Assembly (NCBI GenBank): GCA_963682025.1
Contig: OY821521.1
Coordinates: 195,993,026 to 196,057,025, forward strand
DNA from: Cordilura impudica
Lineage: Eukaryota; Arthropoda; Insecta; Diptera; Scathophagidae
DNA: 64,000 nt
Reading direction: 5' to 3'
Shown in pieces: positions 19,871-30,187 of the stretch. Both the position numbers and the translations under genes were made by a program. Within the stretch, counting starts at the first letter, position 1, and each line of letters starts with the position of its first letter. A model generated the notes under the pieces. It had not been told where the DNA came from, made no database searches, and was given only the letters and a program-made list of their open reading frames with translations.

Positions 19871-19967
19871 TCATAATCAAATTCTAGCAGTTGGCTAACT
19901 TTTTTTCATACAAATTTTGAAATTTTCGTATGAAAAAAGTTGGCCAACTGCTAGAATTTGATAATGA
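19871..19967. repeat. Near-perfect ~48-bp-arm hairpin
   Basis: TCAAATTCTAGCAGTTGGCT from the left arm pairs with AGTTGGCCAACTGCTAGAAT in the right arm; arms of about 47 bp are separated by only a few bases and differ at few positions. This is a small palindromic MITE or remnant. Nothing shows that it is a microRNA precursor. Confidence 0.65.
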
Positions 19968-19988
19968 ACAAACAAATATTTATTATAA

Positions 19989-20166
19989 CTAGCAGATTCC
20001 AGCCCTCGAAATTCGAGTGCAATTTCTAGGCAGCTTTACTTTTCAACTTAGCCAATTCACAAACCAACACTTTTATAATTTATTATTATTGTGAACTCAT
20101 TAATAAACACATTAACAAATTTAACAAAATACACATAGCATATGTATAATTTTATGTATGTGTTAG
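19989..20166 (-). mobile_element. Helitron 3' half, reverse strand
   Basis: Starts at the CTAG terminus (ACTAGCAGATTCCAGCCCTC then the hairpin) and continues to TTTATGTATGTGTTAG, where the 16-bp array begins abruptly. The 5' half, which should follow, is absent. Confidence 0.75.
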
Positions 20167-21588
20167 CCAAAATCAAAAATCGGAAAAAACAAAAATCGCT
20201 AAATTCAAAAATCGTCAAAATCAAAAATCGCCAAAACCGAAAATCGCTAATAAATAAAATCGCCTAAATCAAAAATTGTCAAACCGAAAATCACCAAAAT
20301 CAAAAATCGTCGAAATCAAAATTTGCAAGAAAAAACATAATTCGCCAAAGTAAAAAATCCCCAAAATCAAAAATTGCCAAAAACCGAAAATCACGAATAA
20401 CAAAAATTGCCAAAAATCAAAAATCGGAAAAAACAAAAATCGCCAAAAATCAAAAACGCCAAAAAACGAAAATCACGAATAACAAAAATCGCCAAAATCA
20501 AAAATTGCCAAAAACCGAAAATCGCGAATAACAAAAATTGCCAAAATCAAAATTCGGAAAAAACAAAAATCGCCAAATCCGAAAAATCGCTAATAACAAA
20601 ATTCGCCAAAATCAAAAATTGCCAAAAAACGAAAATCGCGAATAACAAAAATTGCCAAAAACAAAAATCGGAAAAAACAAAAATCGCCAAAATCAAAAAT
20701 CGCCAAAAACAGAAAATCAGGAATTACAAAAATCGCCTAAATCAAAAATTGCCAAAAAACGAAAATCACGATTAACAAAAATTGCCAAAATCAAAAATCG
20801 GAAAAAACAAAAATCGCCAAATCAAAAATCGCCAAAACCGAAAAATCGCGAATAACAAAATTCGCCAAAATCAAAAATTGACAAATACCGAAAATCGCGA
20901 ATAACAAAAATTGCCAAAATTAAAAATCGGCAAAAATAAAAATCGCCAAAATCAAAAATCGCCAAAACCGAAAGTCGCGACTAACAAAAATCGCCAAAAT
21001 AAAAAATTACCAAACTGAAAATCACCAAAATCAAAAATCGTCTAATCAAAATTTGCAAGAAAAAACATAATTCGCCAAAGTCAAACCGAAAATCGCTAAA
21101 ATCAAAAATCGCCAAAAACCGAAAATCACGAATAGCAAAAATCGCCAAAATACACAATTGCCAAAAACCGAAAATCGCGAATAACAAAAATTGCCAAAAT
21201 GAAAAATCGGAAAAAACAAAAATCGCCAAAATCAAAAATTGCCAAAACCGAAAATCTCGAATAACAAAAATCGCCTAAATCAAAAATTGCCAAACTGAAA
21301 ATCACCAAAATCAAAAACGGTCTAATCAAAATTTGCAAGAAAAAAACATAATTCCCCAAAGTCAAAAATGCCAAACCGAAAATCGCCAAAATCAAAAATT
21401 GTCTAAATCAAATTTGAAAGAAAAAAAAAAGCAAAATTCTCCAAAGTCAAAAATCGCGAATAACAAAAATCGCAAAAATAAAAAATCTCCAAAATCAAAA
21501 ATCTCCAAAAAACAAAAATCTTCAAAATCAAAAATCGGCAAAACCACAAATCTTCAAAAACATAAAACGCTAAAATAAAAAATTGCCA
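20167..21588. repeat. 16-bp-monomer array with ~81-bp higher-order unit
   Basis: Monomers CGCCAAAATCAAAAAT, TGCCAAAAACCGAAAAT, CGCGAATAACAAAAAT and CGGAAAAAACAAAAAT follow each other in a recurring order of about five, giving a higher-order period near 81 bp. Long frames on both strands (lysine-rich NRKKQKSP forward, ILAIFVFSDF reverse) arise from the 16-bp period over three frames and are not genes. Related monomers occur inverted at 35085-35262 and in part at 7415-7445. Confidence 0.85.
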
Positions 21589-22104
21589 AATGATATTCTA
21601 AATTCAAGACCAATATTGAACTATTGCCGGATTCAATTTGGAAAGTCCATGTTTTTCTCATGGGCAGCTATATGTAGCTTGCTCCAGACAGAGTAGGAAC
21701 ACCGACAATTTTTTTTAAGTCTCTGCGAAGCATGACAGGGCATACTAGACTCAAGAATAAAATTAACATTTACAAATAGATTTTCATGGTATATGGCTCG
21801 ATTTATTTACAGTGTGTGCAGTTTCTATCATTTGGCATTTTCGACTCTTTATGAATTTTTAAAAAATAAAAATATTTAAATTCTGCGGAAAAAATTAATT
21901 TTTCATCATTTCATTCTGAATAACTCCGAAACTGTTGAGTATATAAAAATATAATATTAGATTAATTAAGAGGTAATTTTAACCACTGTCTTCTGATGTC
22001 TTTTATAACAAAATTAATGAAGCTGCTCTCAAGTTATGATAAAATCGGTGGAGAGTATGACTCTTTAAATAACCCAAATTAAAAAAAATATATATTTTTT
22101 GTCT
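21589..22104. other. Unassigned DNA between array and Helitron end
   Basis: About 500 bp without recognised coding sequence or repeats (GGGCAGCTATATGTAGCTTG near 21663). Because it lies between two inverted Helitron 3' ends with the array, it may have been carried with them. Confidence 0.35.
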
Positions 22105-22174
22105 GAATTGGCTAAGTTGTTAAATAAAGCTGCCTAGAAATTGCACTCGAATTTCGAGCTCTGGAATCTGCTAG
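22105..22174 (+). mobile_element. Helitron 3' end, forward strand
   Basis: GAATTGGCTAAGTTGTTAAA, GCTGCCTAGAAATTGCACTC and GGAATCTGCTAG with an intact CTCGAATTTCGAG hairpin. Only the last 70 bp exist, facing the 19989-20166 fragment. Confidence 0.75.
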
Positions 22175-22795
22175 TTGGGTATAAATAGTTCATATCGGAT
22201 TCTATTTTTCTAATGGGACCAGTTCAAAAATGCTAACCAAAACATATGGTAACCCAAAAACATATGCTAACCAAATTTAAGAAAGATCTATGCAATATAT
22301 TTGTTTTTGATAGATTTAAGTTAATATCGGGAAGCAGATTAATATAGGAAGTAGGACTAAATAAAGTCTTATAGGATTTATATTTTGTACTACTTGTGTA
22401 TGTACATAATAAACAGACCTAAACTAAATTTGAGTGATATCTTTATGATAATGTGGATCTTGAAGAAATTTAACTCGATATCGTAGGGGTCATTTGTATG
22501 GGAGCTAGATCTGGACGTGAATCAATTTTTACCAATTTCAATAGCGATCTTTCTATAGCCGGCAAAAGCTTATGTACCAAATTTCGTCAAGATGTATTTA
22601 TATTTTCGACGAGTATTTTGATTAAAAAATGTACATGGATACATAGGCGGACGAACGAACAGACGGACGGATGGACGGACATCGTTACATCGACTCAGAT
22701 AAAGAGATTCTGAAATAATTGGTATAATAAAAGGTGGTTCAAGGTCAAATATTTTTGGTAGTTACACCCTGACCACATAGTATAAAAATTGTGGT
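22175..22795 (+). repeat. TATACCC-family interspersed repeat
   Basis: Contains GTTCATATCGGATTCTATTT, GTAGGGGTCATTTGTATGGG, GACGGACGGATGGACGGACA and a tail CACCCTGACCACATAGTATA, in the order seen at 26119-26925, 28405-29165 and 54490-54745. The apparent open frame across the GACG run (RRTNEQTDGWTD) is shared by copies but reflects repeat sequence. Family relationship is clear; the type of element is unknown. Confidence 0.6.
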
Positions 22796-24023
22796 GTGTT
22801 CTAAAGTAGAAATATGGCAGACATTACCGCATCACGTGGAAACATCACTGAATAATAGTATTTTTTTCAAATATAGCAATACTAGAGAACGAATACTTGG
22901 AACGATTTAAAGATTCCAACCGCTAGGTATAATTTTAAATAACCCATTTTCTAAAAATTTTCTGCAAATGTGTAGGTCTCGCCTTAAAGGGACCCACCAA
23001 ATCTAAAACTTTGTATAAAATTATCCCCATCCATGAGATTGGCTTTATACGCCTTGCTGTAATGTAAGATGTTTAGAAGTACATTTAGGAGATTTTAACC
23101 CACATTGATGAATAATTATTTTAATCCAACCATTTTCACATCAAAATTTGTTGAGCATGAAGAATTGACATTACAAAGTAAAAACTGAGAGTAGAGTATT
23201 TACCGATCCGGCATTGTCAAATTTAGCCAAAATTCTAAAATATAGTTATCAAATATAGTTGGTCATTTATATTAAAACTTGTGCAAATATTCTGCTTAGA
23301 AAACTTTAATTTTATTTTATTTTTATTTTTTATTCATATGACACATTGTTGTTGGCCCAAAGGGATTTGTTTGTCAAATACAATAATTTTATTTTAGTTT
23401 TCACAACAATAATCATTCATAAGTAGATCTGCATAAAAATGTAAATTTTTTTATTGCTAAAACTTGAAAAGTTTCATGACTTTAATAGATTTTTGAATAC
23501 GACTGCAGACTTTGTAAAACATAGAAATAAGAAACAAGAATTATTTTTGTTTTTGCAATGTTCAGCAAAACAAAAAGTGTTTAATGTGGTTTGACAACTT
23601 TGACAAGTTCAATGTTAACTGTGTGGAGTCCTTCCATTTTGTTTTACAAGAGCAGCACGCAGATCGTTCGAAATTTAGGGAAAAATGTTTAGTTTTATTC
23701 ATATGTTCAGTAGATTGGCAACTCTTTCTTTGTGAATTTATTAAATATTTCCAATTTATCTTTACACAATAAGCAAATTTAATAACTTAAGTAATAAATA
23801 ACAAGAATTATGAATGGCGAGCAAAAGTATTTTGACACAACTGTACGCAATGCAATGGCTTATCTTCATTAACTGAAAGTAGTAACGGTATCCATTTAAT
23901 TTTTAAGAGAGAGAGGGGCTCTACAGCTATCAGAGCACAAAAGAAAACGGAGATTAGTATGCATTTATTTTTTTCTATTTCTTATTCTTTTAGTTATTCT
24001 TAGTTTTGCGTGCAATACAAAGG
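22796..24023. other. No gene seen
   Basis: AT-rich, unique-looking. A 62-codon frame at 23584-23772 has no known motif. CAAAAGTATTTTGACACAAC near 23825 resembles a Tc1 terminal sequence but stands alone. Confidence 0.35.
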
Positions 24024-24470
24024 ATATTTATAAGTAAGGCGATGTCTTGAGACCGACGATTTGTTCCACAGTTTTTTCCCGATTTTGACCATACGTATCT
24101 TATTTGAAAGGTATTTCTTTTTAACTGCCAACCAGATTTAGAGATTTTTGAATTTTAAAATTTTTTTGCAGTAAAATGCATTTAAAGTGTCTACTAACAC
24201 ATCCATAAAATTATACATTTATACAATTATAAAATTTTATTAAATTTATTAATGTGTTTGCAAAAAAATCAGTTTGTTTTCTTCATTCACAATAGAAATT
24301 GTGTTGAATTCAAAAATAATTTTGGACATAAACCAACAACATTGAAAAATAATTTTGGACATAAACCAATATTTAAAAAAAAGTATTGAATTGTTAATTG
24401 GCTAAAATTCATTAGCATACATTTAGGGGCTCTATTAAATGAAAGAATAAAATTTGCACTCGAATTTGGA
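24024..24470 (+). mobile_element. Helitron, degraded and cut at the 3' end
   Basis: GGCGATGTCTTGAGACCGAC and GAAAGGTATTTCTTTTTAAC identify the 5' region; AATTCATTAGCATACATTTA and TTTGCACTCGAATTTG the 3' region. The hairpin right half and CTAG are missing, because the MITE at 24474 starts there. Confidence 0.65.
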
Positions 24471-24473
24471 GTG

Positions 24474-24947
24474 ATGGGGGTGCGAAATTCCAAGTTAGGG
24501 TGAAAGTACTAGGCCAGTATAGTAAAACCTCCAAATGGTTTGGTGTTCTCAGGCCACAACTTTTTTTACGTTTTATATTTTTCATTATCTTAATTGTTTA
24601 GGTGCTTAGTTTTTCAGCTATAACTCATAAACCACTGATGTTTCCTTATTTCAATCTTCAGCAAAATTGTAGCTAAGGCTGAAATAGGTAGTTTTTTATT
24701 AATATCTATGTAAAAATATGATAAAAAATACTGATGTAAGTTTCATTTAATCATACGCCCTTACTATATTATGTTATTCAAAAAAATAAATAAAAATGGG
24801 CAAAATGTCCAATTTGATTTTTGGAGCTATTTGCTGAAGAATGAAATGAGAATGGCCTGAGAACGCCAAATCCTTTACAGGATTTACTATACTGACCTAG
24901 CACTTTCACTCTAACTTGGAATTTCTGTCCCCCCGAAAATATTCCTT
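24474..24947. mobile_element. MITE with ~90-bp TIRs (GTATAGTAAAACCTCC family)
   Basis: Left end GGGGGTGCGAAATTCCAAGT and the following AGGGTGAAAGTACTAG..AGTATAGTAAAACCTCC..TTTGGTGTTCTCAGGCC return inverted at 24855-24947. The centre is 290 bp of AT-rich sequence without coding potential. The TIR resembles that of the larger palindromic element at 52915-54200, so they share a family. Target duplication not resolved. Confidence 0.7.
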
Positions 24948-25109
24948 AGCGATATTTATCAATTTAATTGCATTTTGACTACTTTTTTGTTAAAACAATG
25001 GATAAAACACATGAAATAACCAGGTATTTCGGTGCAAATTATGCAAAGTGCTTCATTAATGTGTTTATTATGAAATAAAGAAACAAACAAAATTTAATTA
25101 AAAATTAAT
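24948..25109. other. Unassigned AT-rich DNA
   Basis: No gene or repeat recognised; lies between the MITE and a Tc1 relic. Confidence 0.3.
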
Positions 25110-25440
25110 TTGGCCAGATCAGGTCGGACAGGTAAAATTACTCTCAGAGAGAATATGCCTCGATTACATCGAAAGCAGTAACAATTTCGTTGAATGAGGA
25201 TTACTATTGAAAAGGTTCTAAAAGATGCCAATTTTGCAACATATGTACATTCTGAATGACAACGCCTGTACTTTCGGTGTCAATTTACTTGGGCAGTAAT
25301 TTACCTTGCAACAGGATAACGCACCATGTCACAAACCCCGAATCAATACTACGTTCGAGAAACATGTGGAAATAAATACGTTAGAGCTCTGATTTAAATG
25401 TGTGTGGAGAATGTGTGGCTTACACAAAGAGAAATTGGAC
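25110..25440 (+). pseudogene. Tc1-like transposase relic (C-terminal half)
   Basis: The clearest part is LQQDNAPCHKPRINTTFEKH at 25305-25370, matching the catalytic-domain segment (Q-Q-D-N..P..H) of Tc1-family transposases, which contains the second Asp of the DDE triad. Downstream, DLNVCGECVAYTKRNW-like sequence resembles the SPDLNPIENLW region with changes. Multiple frameshifts and stops are present, and the N-terminal helix-turn-helix was not found nearby. Confidence 0.65.
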
Positions 25441-25734
25441 AAAAGTAAGGACTTTGAAAGGAATTTTCTTTAGTAACTATTAAAAATTTGGTAAAAATCC
25501 ATTCCTGTGCGCTTCTAAAAGGTCATCGGCATTAAAGAAGAATAATATTTGTCTCTTTTTTTTATTATTAAACATATTTGTTTTTCCCTTTTTTGTACTA
25601 ATATTGAACGGTGTTGTTTTAGAGGTTCACAACTTTCAGTTGGTAACACTGCTTCATTGACAACCGACTTAACAGCTGATAGTTGCTTTTTGTTTAGTTT
25701 GGTTTGCCATTACATCGTCGATAAACCTACATGA
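25441..25734. other. Unassigned, flank of next transposase relic
   Basis: AT-rich, with an initial GGACAAAAGTAAGG that resembles Tc1 terminal sequences. GGTAACACTGCTTCATTGAC lies near 25640. No coding motif before 25735. Confidence 0.3.
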
Positions 25735-26075
25735 AAGCAACGCTTACAAATTGTTGAAACAAGCTGTAGCCGCTGTAAAACAAAGCATTAATGAAGACTC
25801 GCGCCGTTCTAAGGAAATTGGGATGTGTCCGTCCACTTTATGGACGATTTTACTGATGGATCTTGGTTTACAAAAATTCAGGGGTTATGTAAAGTCACTT
25901 GTCTATGCCGATAAACCAGAGACGACTGAACATCTGGAAGTCAAAATTAGAAATCAAATGGCGGAAAGCGGCCGTAAATGATGCAGTGTGTGAAAATTGG
26001 AGTTCCAGATTACGGCATGTACGCGCCAGCCGTGGCTAACGCATGGCCCAAATTATATTCAAACATTAATGGCAT
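25735..26075 (+). pseudogene. IS630/Tc1/mariner-type transposase with internal deletion
   Basis: N-terminal helix-turn-helix: SINEDSRRSKEIGMCPSTLW then TILLMDLGL, matching the second HTH of a class of insect transposases with SIRRRSQELGLSxTTxWxIL. It is joined directly to GYVKSLVYADKPETTEHLEV, which in intact proteins lies near the C-terminus just after the last catalytic Asp region (LWGYVKSxVY). A further frame gives CENWSSRLRHVRASRG, the terminal signature. The entire catalytic core is therefore deleted between residues LGL and GYV. The join is in frame, so a short protein of about 75 residues remains open (25751-25981). Confidence 0.7.
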
Positions 26076-26118
26076 AAAACTATCTCTATCCAATAAAGCC
26101 AGCTTAATTGATACTAAA

Positions 26119-26925
26119 ACAGGTAAGAAAATTATTGTCTGTCTGGACCGATTATACGATTCCCTATACCATGCGTTTAGACACCCTATCTCTTAAACCC
26201 AACTAACTGGATATAGAAAATAAGCATAAACAAAATTTGAGTGGGATTTTTATTAACTTTTTTGGCTGCAGATATGAAAAAGTTCATATCGGATGCTATA
26301 TCTATATGGGGACTAGGCCCAAAAATGGAGCGATCCTGGCCATGTTTGGTAAAGTCTCTTGTATTTTGCAAAAATATATACAAACAAAATTTTAGAAGAA
26401 TCAGTGCAATATTTTTGTTTTTTGTTAGATTTAAGCGAAGATCGGGAAGCAGCTCTATATGGGATCTATGACTAAGAGTTGTCCCATATGGATCATTTTT
26501 GACCTACTCATTAATGGATGTAATAAACGCGTATAAACCCAATTTGATTAAGATCTATATGACAATTTGGATCTTATGGCAATTTATGTCGATTTCATAG
26601 GGGTCATTTATATGGGGGCTAGGTCTGAACATTGACCGATTCTCACCAATTTCAACAGCTTGCATCCTGTGGCCGATAGAAGCTCATATATCAAATTTCA
26701 TCAAAATATATTCATTTTTGCGACCTGCAGTTTGATTACAAAGTTTACATGGAACCACAGACGGACGGACGGACGGACGGGCATCGTTAAATCGAATCAG
26801 ATAGTGATTCTGATTCGATCGGTATAATTAAAGATGGGTCTAGGTCAAATATTTTTGGTAGTTACAAACAGCAGCACAAAGTCATTATACCTAAACCACA
26901 TAGTGGTATAGGGTATAAATATATT
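26119..26925 (+). repeat. TATACCC-family interspersed repeat, longest copy
   Basis: Starts AGGTAAGAAAATTATTGTCT, ends CACATAGTGGTATAGGGTAT. Landmarks: GAAAAAGTTCATATCGGATG, ATGGGGACTAGG, GGGAAGCAGCTCTATATGGG, GGGGTCATTTATATGGGGGC, (GACG)n at 26763-26782, and GATTCGATCGGTATAATTAA. It is about 80-90% like 28405-29165 by eye. No transposase; several family copies hint at a mobile non-autonomous element. Confidence 0.65.
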
Positions 26926-26936
26926 TCTTTTCTTTA

Positions 26937-27266
26937 TCTATAATATTAATAGGCTAGGCGAATTCGTGTGACCGATGTTTTGTTCTACCATTTTATCCCG
27001 ATTTTGACAAAACGTATATTATTTGAAAAGTATTTCTTTTTAGCCATTTTGCAGATTTGCAAATTTTTAAACTTTTTCCCCTATTTTGAGTTAATTGCAT
27101 TTAAAGTTGCTACTAACACATACATAAAATTACACATATGCTATGTGTCGTTTATTAAATTTGTTAATGTGTTTGTTAATGAGTTTGTTGGTTTGTGAAC
27201 TTACTAAGTTAAAAGATAAAGCTGCCTAGAAATTGCGCTCGAATTTCGAGCGCTGGAATCTCCTAG
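26937..27266 (+). mobile_element. Non-autonomous Helitron, complete
   Basis: Starts TCTATAATATTAATAGGCTA after an A, ends GGAATCTCCTAG before a T, with hairpin GCTCGAATTTCGAGC intact. 330 bp. It begins about a dozen bases after the end of the TATACCC repeat. Block order as in the 5253 copy. Confidence 0.85.
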
Positions 27267-27504
27267 TTTTAATTTAAAGTTCTCTAACTCTAAAAAAAAC
27301 ACCCGTTATATACTTTTGTCCACCAACAAACGCGAAAAATATTTTTTTCTTTTAACACTGACATTCAATTGAATTATTTTATTGTTTTTGAAAATCTTAA
27401 TATATATATATACCTTTGTTGCCTTTAAAATATTTCAGATTTTTCCATGAAATACGAGTACACCTGTTTCCTTACTAGAAACATCTTTTAATTGAATTCC
27501 GTAC

Positions 27505-27615
27505 GACTAATTCGGTTTAAGAATGGTTTCCATGGGAGTCGTCTATCAAAAGTAATACCCAAATATTTACAGTAGTTCGTGAGATTGGCATCTCTGTGTC
27601 CAGTTTACTCCCGGT
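27505..27615 (-). pseudogene. Non-LTR RT thumb-region fragment
   Basis: Minus-strand peptide NLTNYCKYLGITFDRRLPWK followed by PFLNRISRT matches the conserved vKYLGItfD..L.W..HI..I segment that follows the palm domain in Jockey/R1-type LINE reverse transcriptases. Only about 35 codons are recognisable; flanking frames are closed. Confidence 0.6.
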
Positions 27616-28404
27616 TTGGTTAGCAAAGTTTTTATTATTCACATTTAATCATACAATATTTAAATAAGAAGTACCTGTGTTGTTGTCTTATGCAAATTTG
27701 TTAATTTTTTTTTTTTTTTTTTTTTTAATCTAATTTGTATGCCTAATTTCTTTTTAAATCCTTTCCTCGGGGAACTTTGTGACATTCGGTTTAATGTTCT
27801 TCTTTGTCTTGTTCTTCTTAAGTATTATTAAATTAATTATGTCACTTTTATGATTTTACAACTCCAGCAGTCGTTATTTGAAACTTTTATGTTCATCTCA
27901 CTTCTTTAAATTGCCATTTAAGTAGAAAACAATGACGGTTTTCTAGAAATTACAAATTCTTCTTCACTTTACCGCCAGTTAGCAGTTTATTTTAACACTT
28001 TCACACCAAACTCTACTTCGCTCTCTCTCGCTCTAAGGCATTTAGTTATTATATATTTGTATTTGTATTTTTTTTTTTTTTTTTGTTTTTTGCTGAAGAC
28101 AAAATTTTCTAAAGGGTTGTCCAAACGTTTAACATTTTCAAATGTAATGAAATGAATTGGAATGACAGCATTTGTTGGTCTGTGCTGTAAAATGCAAGAA
28201 ATATTCCCCAGGCACCAGTTCTTAGCGGTTGGATTTATAATTATGCAATTAAATTGGTAATATTGTTAATTATTCAAATACTTGTATAAACTTTATATTT
28301 CAAAAGTACAAATTATTCATCTAAATGATTTTGTTAAAATGACCCATTTTCTATTTTTTTTTTTTTTGTTAACATCTGTTTAATGAAAATTTAGAAGCCC
28401 AACA
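27616..28404. other. No gene seen
   Basis: AT-rich DNA with poly-T tracts at 27709-27726 and 28071-28084 and a CTCGCTCTCTCTCGCTCT stretch near 28017-28034. No coding signal. Confidence 0.4.
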
Positions 28405-29165
28405 AAAAAACAAGTAAGAAAATTGTAGTCTTTCTAGATCGACTATACGATACCCTATACCATGATTTTAGAGATCTCTTATAGTATATAGAAAAATAAG
28501 CATAAACCAAATTTGAGTGGCATTCTAATTAAGTTTTTTGCCTTGTATATGAAAAAGTTCATATCGGATGCTATATTTATATGGGGACTAGGTCGAAAAA
28601 TTGACCGATCCTGACCACATTTGGTAAGGTCACTTATTTTTTGCAAAAACATTTACTAACCAAATTTGAGAATAATTGGTGCAATATTTTGTTTTTTTTA
28701 TAGATTTAAGCGAAGATCGGGAATCAGCTTCATATGGGGTCTATGACTAATTAAAATCCTACATGGTTTATTTTTGGACTAGTTATTAAAAGATGTACCA
28801 TAAAAACACACAAACCCAATTTGACCGAGATGTGATAATTTGGATATAATGGCAATTTAAGTCGATCGCATAGGGGTCATATGTATGTGGGCTAGTTCTG
28901 AACATGCACCTATTTTCACCAATAGCGTTCATCTTATGGCCTATAGAAGCTTATATACTAAGTTTCATCAAAATATATTCATAATTGCGACCTGTAGTTT
29001 GATTACAAGGTTTACATGGACATACAGACGGACGGACGGACGGGCAGACGGATGGACGGACATCGCTAAATCGAGTCAGAAAGTGATTCTTAGTCGATCG
29101 GTATAATAGAAGAAGTGTCTAGGTCAATTATTTTTGGTACTTGCAAACATTATACCCTGCATAAA
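28405..29165 (+). repeat. TATACCC-family interspersed repeat
   Basis: Starts AACAAGTAAGAAAATTGTAG and ends at CATTATACCCTGC. GAAAAAGTTCATATCGGATG, GGACTAGG, GGGTCATATGTATGTGGGC, (GACG)n at 29030-29045 and GAGTCAGAAAGTGATTC align with 26119-26925. The frame at 28885-29106 is repeat-derived. Confidence 0.65.
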
Positions 29166-29194
29166 AAATCCTAAACATTTTAATTCCAGTTAAC

Positions 29195-29243
29195 TGAGTG
29201 TTCCTGTTAGTTAGATGCCGGATAATCCGGCTTTTACTGTAGT
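29195..29243 (-). mobile_element. Possible pogo/Tigger-type terminal fragment
   Basis: On the minus strand, CAGTAAAAGCCGGATTATCC next to a TA resembles the CAGTxxAACCxCxxTTATCC ends of pogo-like elements. A related GGTTATCCGCGG word lies at 29274-29285. No transposase was found, so this is only a suggestion. Confidence 0.3.
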
Positions 29244-29758
29244 ATAGCTTTTAATTTGAATTTTTGAATTTTTCGGTTATCCGCGGTTTTAATATCAATT
29301 AACCGGTTTTATTGTCACAGTTAAACGTAAGTTTTTTAGGTCCTTTTATTCACCACTGATTATTAAAAATAAAGAAAGACACCAATTATGAAGTGGTTAG
29401 TTTTTCACTTGGACTAGGATTTTCAAACAGGTTACCCGCTTAAATCAGGGGTCTAATCGTCGCATACGTGATCCAGTGAATTTGATCGAAATTTTTCATT
29501 TTGAAATCACGGCATTCGCTATCGTGTAAGTAGTATCGAAATTTGAGATGATGGCATACGATAACGAGCGATCGATCGAGTGTCTTCTTTCTAAATGTCA
29601 TTCGATACGACAAAGCCAATCGTAACCAAAGTGTTAAACTTCTTGAGAACAACAAGCGAAAAGCGGGATATATAAAATAATAACTAAAAGGTCTTAAAAT
29701 TTAAGTACTATTAATCACTTGATAAATTAAAATTTCAAAAATCTAATTAAAAATTTTC

Positions 29759-29955
29759 AGGGCAAATATATTTAAAATAAATGGCAAACAAAAGGAACTC
29801 ATGGCTGAATTTATGATTGAGCATCCAAATTTGGCAAAAAATATTTTACCTAATTGTGGCCAGGGAAAAGCTGTTTCAAAGCGATTATGGGAACAGCTTA
29901 CAATGCAACTAAATAAGTTTGGCCCTCCAGTTAAAGATGAAAAATGTGGAGAAAG
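29759..29955 (+). pseudogene. Zeste/Myb-like DNA-binding domain exon (host-like)
   Basis: After an acceptor-like AAAAATTTTCAG the frame reads NGKQKELMAEFMIEHPNLAK then NILPNCGQGKAV and KRLWEQLTMQLNKFGPPVK. This fits the Myb/SANT-like regulatory-protein-zeste domain (a tri-helical DNA-binding domain with the LW..L...LN..GPP signature). It stops at GAGAAAG followed by GTAC, a plausible splice donor. The third-helix W expected after DEK is found one frame over (TGGAGAAAG), so a one-base indel is likely. No other exon was found. It may be a dead host exon or a piece of a transposon accessory protein. Confidence 0.55.
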
Positions 29956-30187
29956 GTACAATTATTTTGAGGTGTTTTTTAAGTGTTCCAATTATACGTA
30001 CATAGATACATTCAGTTCGAATCTAACTCTCTTTACGAACGGTTGTGTAAAAAATCAAAGCGCTTAGAGTACAACTATTAAAATTAAAAACAAGTGTATA
30101 TTTTTGTTTTTGCAATTGCCTATTCTTGATCTCATTTGAACTCAAGTGGTAGACAATCCAGCTTAAAACAGGAATAAAAATTTTGCG

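Noticed and set aside
19871..19967. microRNA precursor
   Set aside because: Arms are too long and too well paired for a typical precursor, and the palindrome fits a small MITE.
20407..21578. KNRKKQKSPK and FGDFCYS-like frames on both strands
   Set aside because: Produced by the 16-bp monomer array; protein repeats follow the DNA period.
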